Of a DNA stretch of 64,000 nucleotides, positions 39,972 to 48,175 are shown one piece after another. The notes beneath the pieces are model-generated. The model saw only the letters and a list, made by a program, of their open reading frames with translations, made no database searches and was not told where the DNA came from. How positions within the stretch are numbered: the stretch's first letter is position 1; every line of letters begins with the position of its first letter. Source of the stretch: Sugiyamaella lignohabitans (taxonomy: Eukaryota > Ascomycota > Dipodascomycetes > Dipodascales > Trichomonascaceae); the NCBI RefSeq assembly GCF_001640025.1, contig NC_031674.1, positions 496,001-560,000 of the forward strand. The letters run 5' to 3'. Both the position numbers and the translations under genes were made by a program.

Positions 39972-42562
39972 TTAGGTAACTAGCGAGTGAGTAATGGGTG
40001 GCTGTTTGCCAGCCCGTTTTCTCCTCTCTATTAAAGTAGCTCCTTCCAGATGAAGTTCAAAAAGACCGCCAGTAGCCAGCGGTCCGTGATGATGTTGATG
40101 GTTATGAGGCTTTCGCGACGATCGTGGTACAGCATGACTGGCTTTGGTCTTCGAAGATGTCGTGGAAATAGGAACAGCTTTACTCACTGATACTCGCTGC
40201 AGTTTCTGCTCAACTCCGTCTAGTGACGGATCGTTATATGCAGGCTCTACATCCATAGTATACTCGTTATGAGTGACGCTGCCATGTCCGGCAGTGTCGT
40301 CTTCCTCTTCTTCTTCTTCTTCTTCTTCTTCAAGCAAGTTATCTTGGAATCTACCCTTCCATCTATTGTTTCGAGCGTTTTCTTCTTCCATCCGATGAAC
40401 AGCATTCGACACGTCAAACACTTCCTTCAATGTAGCCACTACTGGCGTGGGGAATTCTTTAGTCGAGGCAGATGCTGCTTGCGATCTCTCAGGAACCGCG
40501 TTGATCATGGTAATATCGGTGGTAGCAGTACCTACACTGTTATTAGATCCAGTAAACTTAATCTCGGGAATCACGCCAAGACTGTTTCCAGTCGATCCAA
40601 CTATACCAGTACTAGCCGTAGCAGCTGCTGCCACTGCTGCAGGCCCGGCATGGCGTGATGTAGCTCCTGTGATCCACGGGTGCTGTAAAAACTGATCAAT
40701 GGTATATCTCGAGTCAGGATCCACTGTCAACAAATGACTGACCAAATCTTTAGCTCCAGCACTAATCTCGTCCCACCAAGGACTGAGAAACGTGTACTGG
40801 CCCTTGGCGACCTTTTCAGTCAGAACTTCAATGCTCTCATCGTAAAATGGAGGAAATCCACACAAAACTGTATATAGCACACATCCCAGAGCCCACATGT
40901 CTACACTCTTTGAATATCGTTCATCTTTAACAATTTCCGGAGCTGTATAACCAACGGTTCCACAAGGAGTCATTGTTTTCGAGTCCCAAATGACCTTTGA
41001 AAGCCCGAAATCAGCCAGTTTGATCACGCCGATGCCGCCCGCGCCCAGTCCCGGAACAAACTGGCCCTCGTCCTCTTTGGACTCGTCTTCGCCCTTACGA
41101 ATGGTCTTATTTTTCGACGGAATGAAATCTATAGGGTAAAACAGCAGGTTCTCAGGCTTAATGTCTCTATGAACCACGCCAGCCACCTCATGCAAATACC
41201 GAACCGCCTCGGCCACCTGTACTATCACATGGCGCGCCAGGTCTTCTGAAAAATACGTCAACCGCACGATCTGGTGGAACAGCTCACCGCCTGGAATCAG
41301 CTCCAGCACAATAAAATAGTGGTCCTTGGTCTCTTTAAAGTCAATCAGCTCCACCACATTCTTGTGGTTCAACTGTCGCATAATAGCCACCTCCTTCAGA
41401 ATCGTCGAATGCTGCTCCTGTTAGTTCTGGCTCACTCGTAGCGGTGGATCTGCCTCCGGCGGCTGGGGCTCCGCCCCAGACCCTGGTTGCTCCTCTCGCT
41501 TCGCTCGAGTCGTTTTCGCGGGGGATGGCCAGGTGTCCCAGCCCCCGTTTGCTGGCCACCCGACGCCCGACTCGAGAGAAGCGAGAGGAGCAACCAGGGT
41601 CTGGGGCGGAGCCCCAGCCGCCGGAGGCACACCCCCTCCAGCCCATGCCTCACCTGAGTAGAAATGTCTGCTCTTTTGGCAGCGTGGCCCAAATGGCGGT
41701 CTTTCTAAAACGGTATCAGCAACTGAACTCGGAATCCCGGGAGAGGAGGCGGCACAGGCTCTGGCCACCGGACCCGTTCGCTGATTTAGACAATCACGAG
41801 CAGCTACCGGTGGCCAGTGCTTGGTCAGCAGGCTGGCTCTGGTTAAAAAACATACCTGATTAGTACTCAGTTCCTGTTTGTGAATGATCTTGACGGCCAC
41901 ATAGGTCTTGTTAGTGCGGTCGTATGCTTTGTATACGATCGAGAAAGCACCGTCGCCCATTTTTTCAATCAGATCGAACCGTTCTAGACCCGGGTACCGG
42001 TGGATTTTCGATCGTTCCTCGTTTTCCTCGGCGATTATCTGCTTGACGGCATTATCATACGCCTCTTTTCGCTGACTACTCTGAATGTGAGTGTGTTGTT
42101 GTGGTTGTTGTTGTTGTTGCTGTGTCGTTTGAACCAGATTGGGTTCCGAAACAGACTGTCGTGTATCGTATCCATGACCCAATGAGCCCGTAGGCCCTGC
42201 TCCAGGTGCTCCTACCTGCTGAGGAACCCCAGCAATGCCAACTCCGGCGGCCGGATCCAGCAGCGGTTGCTGGCCCATCGACCCGTCAGGACTGGCATAA
42301 GCCGCCGCCTGTTTGCCGTGGCGAATGAAATTCCTTAAATTCTAGACCTGTTAGCTGTGATTTCTCGGTGAGTGGGGTCTGCCTCCGGCGGCTGGGGCTC
42401 CGCCCCAGACCCTGGTAGCTCCTCTCGCTCCGCTCGAGTCGTTTCGTATTCGGTCACGGCCAACTCCTGCGAAGCAGGAGCTACCAGGGTCTGGGGCGGA
42501 GCCCCAGCCGCCGGAGGCACGTCCCGTCCCCCCAATGAACCACTTACCTCGAACACGGCCAT
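39972..42562 (-). CDS. RCK2: Rck2/Srk1-type MAPK-activated protein kinase, three exons
   Basis: Exons on the minus strand 42562..42548, 42341..41856 and 41417..39972 give 648 residues, all junctions phase 0. Exon 1 is only MAVFE; exon 2 resumes at NLRNFIRHGKQ, a conserved opening of this family. A polyglutamine tract precedes the kinase domain. Kinase motifs: MGDGAFSIVYKAYD, VAVKIIHKQ, HRDIKPENLLF, ADFGLSK and GTVGYTAPE, and the Rck/Srk-specific insert GLGAGGIGVIKLADFG. The tail has a polyglutamate run. These CaMK-like kinases are phosphorylated by the Hog1/Sty1 stress MAPK and damp translation. Intron 1 (42547..42342) and intron 2 (41855..41418) have GTAAGT/GTATGT 5' sites and GCTAAC/ACTAAC branch points. 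Each carries an inverted pair of GC-rich elements. Confidence 0.93.
41451..41512 (+). repeat. GC-rich half-element in RCK2 intron 2, forward, A-type
   Basis: 62 bp, full length. It begins 33 bp from the intron 3' splice site (41418) and faces the reverse copy at 41568-41629 across a 55-bp GC-rich spacer. Confidence 0.9.
41568..41629 (-). repeat. GC-rich half-element in RCK2 intron 2, reverse, A-type
   Basis: 62 bp, full length. With 41451-41512 it forms an A/A inverted pair that can fold into a roughly 60-bp stem within the 438-nt intron. Confidence 0.9.
42380..42519 (+). repeat. 140-bp composite foldback element filling most of RCK2 intron 1
   Basis: A-forward half 42380-42441, 22-nt spacer 42442-42463 (begins TTTCGTATTCGG), B-reverse half 42464-42519. 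It accounts for 140 of the 206 nt of the intron, leaving 28 nt on the 5' splice-site side and 38 nt on the branch-point side. Confidence 0.92.
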
Positions 42563-42776
42563 GGTGTAGGTGAAACGAGACAAAGGACGGTGGTGTGGTG
42601 ATTACTGGTGATGGATGACGAATCGGCAGATGGGTTAGTATGAAGGACACGGATATCAAGCGCCAGGCTATGAAATTTTTTTTGGGTTGTGAAGTAGAGT
42701 GTCGGTCGAGTCGTTTCGCCAGTGGAATGACGAGAAATGGCTGTGGAATAATTTGTTGCTCGTTCGTGCGTTGCTT

Positions 42777-42860
42777 ATTGCTGCTGCTGCTGCTGCTGAT
42801 GCCGCTGCTGATGCTGATGCTGCTGGTGTACTACTGCTGCCGCCGCCGCTGCTGCTATTA
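42777..42860. repeat. Imperfect CTG/GCC trinucleotide repeat
   Basis: Mainly CTG triplets with GAT and GCC interruptions, about 215 bp upstream of the RCK2 ATG, so probably in its 5' leader or promoter. Confidence 0.8.
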
Positions 42861-43106
42861 CTCTACTACTGCTATTGTCGATGGAATTAACAATGCGTGG
42901 GTGCGTGGTGCATGTGAAATATAAGCAAGGATTGACAGCCACGATTGCTAGCCTCGTCGTTTCGCTACAGTCGGGATGTCTGTGTGTGTATGTATGTGAC
43001 GAAGACGATGACGCCGACAAAAAGCCTCAGACGATGGTTGATGCTGCTGTATGTGCTGTGATGTGCCGCTTTTTTCACCTGTTTCGGCGCCAGTGGTAAC
43101 AGATTC

Positions 43107-43183
43107 TGTCACTAATTTGTCACTGTCACACAAATAACTGATATAAATTTATTCTGTCACAAAAAATGTCACAAAACTGTCAC
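43107..43183 (+). promoter_or_regulatory. Array of six TGTCAC hexamers
   Basis: Exact TGTCAC at 43107, 43118, 43124, 43155, 43167 and 43178. Several are spaced 11-12 bp, near one helical turn. TGTCA/TGACA is the core of TALE-homeodomain sites (Cup9/Tos8 class), so an upstream binding array for RCK2 is plausible. Confidence 0.45.
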
Positions 43184-43421
43184 TGATTTTGTTACTGATT
43201 TTGTTACTGAGTCGGCTGTTGATACGGTTATAGTTATAGTTATAATTCCAGTGACTCTGTTTGCTAGACTTTGTTCCGAATCAGCTCCTGAGTTTGCTAG
43301 TAAGACTGCTGTTGGGACTGCTACAGCTGCTGCTACTAATACAGCAACTGCTACTCGTTGTTGTTCTGTTGTGGTTAGAAACCTGGCTTGGTTTTAGTGG
43401 AGAGCGATCGCTGGTGGGCTA

Positions 43422-43464
43422 CTGCTTCTGCTGCTTCTGCTGCTTCTGCTGCTTCTGCTGCTGC
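43422..43464. repeat. CTGCTTCTG minisatellite
   Basis: A 9-bp unit repeated four times plus a partial copy. Non-coding in context. Confidence 0.8.
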
Positions 43465-43935
43465 AACTGGCGTTGGAAGTGTCAATACAGGTCCAGTATA
43501 GGCAGGAGCGGGAGTACAAAATAGGCTGTTTGTAGTACTAATCACTGACTGATAATACTGATACAGTTATCGTGCCGAAAGCAGACTGGGTGAAATGCGT
43601 GGTGAATGGATGTCAAGAAAGTTGAGTTGACTCCGGAAGCTACTGGTCTAGAATGGTTAGACCTGTCAAGCGATAATACGGTTCGGGTGGTGTGCTATTG
43701 TAGAAGCGAGAACTCTTTGTTTGACGAAAATTAACTCCCACTGGCCCGTTGGCGTGGTTTTCGTTTTTAATATATGTCTCGGACCGACTCAAGCGCAAGC
43801 GTAACAATTTTTCACCCGCCGTTGCTGCTGCTGATATCCCCCAGTAGCAAGACAACACAGCTGGGGGATCAGTGACGTGATGGCCGCCCGTCGGCCGCAG
43901 TTGGGACCAATCTGCAGTACCCGCTGGGTGGGGTC

Positions 43936-44074
43936 TGCCTCCGGCGGCTGGGGCTCCGCCCCAGACCCTGGTTGCTCCTCTCGCTACGCTCGAGTCGTTT
44001 CGTCGACGGGTGGGGCAGTCTCCTGCGGAGCAGGAGCTACGGGGTCTGGGGCAGCGCCCCAGCCGCCGGAGGCA
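43936..44074 (+). repeat. 139-bp composite foldback element
   Basis: A-forward half 43936-43997, 22-nt spacer 43998-44019 (begins TTTCGTCGACGG), B-reverse half 44020-44074 with a GGA hairpin loop and an altered central loop (GGGGC-AGC-GCCCC). Flanking GGGGTC and CACCCC nearly extend the inverted termini. Confidence 0.92.
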
Positions 44075-44336
44075 CACCCCGTTCCCCCTGGATCGGCCGG
44101 TGGGTGGTGTTAATCTGGAGTACAGAACGGCGGGCCAAGAGATCTGCTGCAGTTTCACAGCTGGATCTGAAACATGCTCGCACCTCCGATCAGGGGGCTG
44201 CTGGGCCGGCCGCAGCGAGCGAGCGGAAGGGGCCTGTGGGCTGGAGGGCGGTGTTTCTTGGCTTTTGCTGTTGCACGGGGCTGGCGGTGATGCGGGCCTG
44301 AGATGTTTCTGTGGCCGGTGCTGTTGCAGGTACTGT

Positions 44337-44337
<1 letters not shown>

Positions 44338-44384
<47 letters not shown>
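44338..44384. repeat. (AGT)n microsatellite
   Basis: 47 bp of uninterrupted AGT, about 15.7 units, non-coding. Confidence 0.95.
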
Positions 44385-44628
44385 GACTGGCAGGTCGGAT
44401 CTGATGTGATTGCCAGATCCTAGTCTGTTTCGACGGATGACATTCTGAGGTTGTCAAGGGCCACACTCGCAAGTACTCGTTTGGCGCTTAATCCGGAGAA
44501 AGGGGTGTTGGAGGTGGTAGAAGGATTCCAATTTTCGGTCCAGTGGGGTATCCAGTGGGGTAGCCAATGGCCTGTAGACTCAGCTCAGCATGCGCTGATG
44601 GATGATGATGGCCGGACCGTCGACGAAA

Positions 44629-44690
44629 CGACTCGAGTGCAGCGAGAGGAGCAACCAGGGTCTGGGGCGGAGCCCCAGCCGCCGGAGGCA
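44629..44690 (-). repeat. Truncated composite element: A-half reverse plus spacer remnant
   Basis: A 62-bp reverse A-type half ending CCGGAGGCA. The bases just before it (CCGTCGACGAAA) are the reverse complement of the first 12 spacer bases of the composite at 43936, so it derives from a full composite whose B half has been lost. Confidence 0.85.
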
Positions 44691-45026
44691 CACCCCTGTC
44701 CCCAGAATTCGGTCACTAGGAGACGAATTGGCAACCCAGGGGTAGTGAAAAAAACTGTATTCTTAACCTTAATTGGCATATGCGTAATGATGAGGTAAGA
44801 TAATGCGTGCTGACATCACCAGCTGTCGGTCATGACGTCCGCTGATAGGCAGTGAGATCGCGTCTTGGCAACGCCGTTCAGTCGCTACTGTGGCTTCGTG
44901 ACCAGATCAGGTCGAGGTAGTTGAGACAGGGCTCTGTGACTCTTTTTCTTTTTTTGTTTTCGAGTAAAATCAAATAAACAGCTCTTCTGCATCGGTCGAT
45001 TCATGATAGCTGCTGAATTCGGTGCA

Positions 45027-47665
45027 TGGTTTTCGGTTAATCTGTGAATAGTGGTCGCTTGCATGTCGCATACATAGATACTCTAAGGCGACCTGTCCAC
45101 CTAGGTGCGATATTTCTTCGTTGTAGTTGGATTAGAGTTTTATATTTGTATGAGTCACCTGGTTATGTGCGGAATGTACTAACTGCGTTCACTTTTGGAT
45201 AGGATAATGAAAAGCTGTTAAGCTTTAGCTGTTGGCTGTCGTCTAGGAATGGAAAATGGCAGTTGGATATCAGATTGGCTGATAAAGTGTGACTTAATTT
45301 TATCTATATCTTCAGCTGCGATTGCAGTAGAAGTAGCAGTCGCAGCTGTGGCTATATGAGATCTACAGTACAGATAATGCACACCTGAGTTCTGCAACTT
45401 TATGCCGATGGAGGTGAACACAGTCCAGTCCATCCACGATTAATTATTTCTCTAGAGAGAGCCGTCTGCTTCATCTATTTCAGCAGGTTTTTTGCATTTT
45501 TTTGCCATTGCGTTCATCAAATTCATGTTTATTCGTTTAGTGACGTTTTGGGTATACATTGCCTCGGCATGGGCTTTTAATCTCCCAGGAGCTTCTCCTA
45601 GGGACTATTCTAAAGGCGAGAGTGTTTTGCTCGTAACTGATAACGTGTCTTATAACTGGATTCATTGGGGCGGTGATACTTATAATTATTACGCCAAAAA
45701 ATTTCATTTCTGCCAGCCAAAAGATGGCCTTCGATCTGTTGAAGGTAATCTTGGCTCGCTAGTTTCTGGGAGCCGTCTCTATAATACTCCTTTTGAAATG
45801 AACATGTTGCAGGATATAGAGTGTGCCTCTCTATGTACTAGCCATTACTCCAAGAAAGGAGTTCAGTTTTTGATGCGAGCTGCTCCTTCTCTAGTTTATA
45901 ACTGGAACATTGACCATCTCCCAGTTACCGAGAACCTTAAGCACTTAGAGAGTGAACATGACGATGATGACGATGATGATGATGACGACGACGACGATGG
46001 TGATGATAATGCAAAACTAAATAAATTATTTGGAGGTAGAAGAATAAATCGTCAAGTATGGTATAAAGGTGACGGCATCCGATTTGGCAGGTATGATCGC
46101 CATAAACCCTATATCATGTTTTACAATCATTTTAATTTTGAAATTGAATACCATGAACATGTTCCTGGGCAGTATAGAGTTGTAGGTGCTGCTGTGACTC
46201 CAGAATCTAAAAACTATACGACACAAGAAAGTGCTGCCAAGTGTTCGGCCCCCAAGTCGCCAATATCGTTCCCTGCTGGAAGACCCCAGAATGCCCAAAG
46301 TATAAATATCACATATAGCTACTCTGTCAAGTGGATCAAATCCGATGTTCGTTGGGCCTCGAGATGGGACAAATATCTCGCTCTGCGAGGCTCTCGTATC
46401 CGTTGGAAACCTCTTATTACTCTTATTGTTGTCAGTACTAGTACTATACTATGTGCAGTTCTGAGTGAAATAGCTTTTTGTTTTGTTCTTCAGGAGGTTA
46501 CTAAAATTCAGCAGGCTAAATCCAATCCTAATACTATTACGTCCGGGTTAAAGTCATTAAAGGAAGTAGCTCTTCGGAGCCCTAAAAACACCCTATTACT
46601 CAGTGTACTGGTTGGCAACGGGTGTCACTTGTTTGTTTTGGCCCTTCTTACTATTGTATTTGCAGCCATTGGAGTCCTTTCTCCTGAAAAACGTGGTTCC
46701 ATCGCTACCATGGCTATTTATACCTACTCTTTTACATCCATTATTGCTGGATACACTGCGGCCTATTGCTTTAGGGCCTATAAAGGTGAAGATTTTGTTC
46801 AGGACGAAGACGAAAACGAAGAGACTATCATCAAGACTGACCTGACCTTGTGGTCAACTTTATTCTTATTAACTCCTGTACTTATCCCTGGATTGGTATT
46901 TGCTACCTTTCTTGTACTAAACCTAGTGATTGTTGTTAGAGGTTCAGATGGTGCTGTGCCATTTCCTGCGATTTTGAAACTGACTGGTCTGTGGTTTTTT
47001 GTATCTATCCCCTTATCACTTCTTGGCAGTCTCATAGGCAAAAAACGGCCCATGAATGGCTATAAAAAATTGGTTTTTAAGTCCAACTCACCGGCTCCTG
47101 AAATCCCTAAACTTCCTTTCCTTCTTAAACCAATCACCCGTACTATGCTTGCTGGACTATTACCATTTACTGCCGTTGCTGCTGAGTTGGCTCTTATTGC
47201 GAACTCACTCTGGCTGAACCAAGTGTTTTTCATGTTCGGATTCCTCATGGCAACATATATTATTTTAGTTCTAGGCTCGGTCGTTATCACCATTGGCACT
47301 GTTTATTTGATGTTATTGGCTGGTGATTATCGATGGCAATGGTCAAGTTTTATCCTCTCCGGGTCTCCTGCTATCTATGTTTTCCTAAGTTGCTTGTCTC
47401 TACTCATATTTAGATACTCGTACAACGGTTTGACTGCTATCTTGTTATATGTCAGTTACAGCTTTCTATTATCTGCCGCTATCTTCTTCATAACCGGAAG
47501 TATTGGTTTTCTCTCCACCTGGGCCTTTGTCCACTATATTTACTCGTCTGTGAGAAATGACTAGGCATTAAGTTTTATATTCATCATTAGAGCTTCGAGC
47601 TATATAAATACAGATTAGTTGTTTTTTCCCAGTTACTTTTTCATTTTGGTTATTGACTTTAGTGG
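45027..47665 (+). repeat. Tandem duplication unit, copy 1
   Basis: About 2.64 kb from TGGTTTTCGGTTAATC to AGTGG. It contains the TM9 promoter and gene and, at its right end (47634-47665), a fragment matching the 3' end of the kinesin CDS (with a 3-bp deletion). It directly abuts copy 2. Confidence 0.9.
45525..47564 (+). CDS. TM9/EMP70 family nonaspanin, copy 1
   Basis: 679 residues from the ATG at 45525; the frame opens upstream only at a TTG. A signal peptide (MFIRLVTFWVYIASAWA) is followed by FNLPGASPRDYSKGE, the diagnostic start of mature TM9 proteins. The lumenal domain (to about 265) contains a run of 13 aspartates with flanking acids near 150. Nine membrane spans follow, including TLWSTLFLLTPVLIPGLVFA and MLAGLLPFTAVAAELALI. 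The end VRND resembles the KxD/E Golgi retention signal of the family. TM9 proteins act in Golgi/endosome cargo sorting and adhesion. It is the left member of a tandem pair with 48176-50212. Confidence 0.92.
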   Translation: MFIRLVTFWVYIASAWAFNLPGASPRDYSKGESVLLVTDNVSYNWIHWGGDTYNYYAKKFHFCQPKDGLRSVEGNLGSLVSGSRLYNTPFEMNMLQDIECASLCTSHYSKKGVQFLMRAAPSLVYNWNIDHLPVTENLKHLESEHDDDDDDDDDDDDDGDDNAKLNKLFGGRRINRQVWYKGDGIRFGRYDRHKPYIMFYNHFNFEIEYHEHVPGQYRVVGAAVTPESKNYTTQESAAKCSAPKSPISFPAGRPQNAQSINITYSYSVKWIKSDVRWASRWDKYLALRGSRIRWKPLITLIVVSTSTILCAVLSEIAFCFVLQEVTKIQQAKSNPNTITSGLKSLKEVALRSPKNTLLLSVLVGNGCHLFVLALLTIVFAAIGVLSPEKRGSIATMAIYTYSFTSIIAGYTAAYCFRAYKGEDFVQDEDENEETIIKTDLTLWSTLFLLTPVLIPGLVFATFLVLNLVIVVRGSDGAVPFPAILKLTGLWFFVSIPLSLLGSLIGKKRPMNGYKKLVFKSNSPAPEIPKLPFLLKPITRTMLAGLLPFTAVAAELALIANSLWLNQVFFMFGFLMATYIILVLGSVVITIGTVYLMLLAGDYRWQWSSFILSGSPAIYVFLSCLSLLIFRYSYNGLTAILLYVSYSFLLSAAIFFITGSIGFLSTWAFVHYIYSSVRND

Positions 47666-48175
47666 TGGTTTTCGGTTAATCTGTAAATAGTGGTCGCTTA
47701 CATGTCGCATACATAGATACTCTAAGGCGACCTGTCCACCAGCTGCGATATTTCTTTCGTTTTAGTTGGATTTAGAGTTTAAAATATTTGTACGAGTCAC
47801 CTGGTTATGTGCGGAATGTACTCACTGCGTTCATTTTTGGATACGATAATGATAAGCTATTAAGCTTTAGCTGTTGGCTGTCGTCTAGGAATGGCAAATG
47901 GCAGTTGGATATCAGATTGGCTGATAAAGTGTGACTTAATTTTATCTATATCTTCAGCTGCGATTGCAGTAGAAGTAGCAGTCACAGCTGTGGCTATATG
48001 AGATCTACAGTACAGATAATGCACACGTGAGTTCTGCAACTTTATATCCTCCGATGCCGATGGAGGTTAACAGTCCAGTCCATCCACGATTAATTATTTC
48101 TCTAGAGAGAGCCGTCTGCTTCATCTATTTCAGCAGGTTTTGTGCATTTTTTTTGCCATTGCGTTCATCAAACTC
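47565..48175. other. Intergenic region between the two TM9 copies
   Basis: 611 bp made of the copy 1 3' flank, the kinesin-tail fragment (47634-47665), the duplication junction at 47665/47666, and the copy 2 promoter. That promoter repeats the segment before copy 1 with few differences. Confidence 0.85.

Larger units (their letters stand above)
42563..45524. other. 3.0 kb divergent intergenic region RCK2 / first TM9 gene
   Basis: Gene-poor and repeat-rich. Contents: CTG/GCC trinucleotide tract 42777-42860, TGTCAC array 43107-43183, 9-bp CTGCTTCTG repeat 43422-43464, composite element 43936-44074, (AGT)n 44338-44384, half-element 44629-44690, and the start of the TM9 duplication unit at 45027. 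Frames of 80-170 codons here are low-complexity or read through repeats, and I do not call them. Confidence 0.6.

Noticed and set aside
41421..42278. Uninterrupted frame across RCK2 exon 2 and intron 2
   Set aside because: After the intron start it translates the GC-rich repeats into PPAAGAPPQTL-type peptides. Splice sites and kinase homology define the real junction.
39515..44690. CRISPR-like array
   Set aside because: Repeats are inverted, irregularly spaced and in a eukaryote; no cas genes.
39498..44798. Many frames encoding PPAAGAPPQTLVAP or ASGGWGSAPDPG
   Set aside because: These are all six-frame translations of the foldback element; no start context or conservation.
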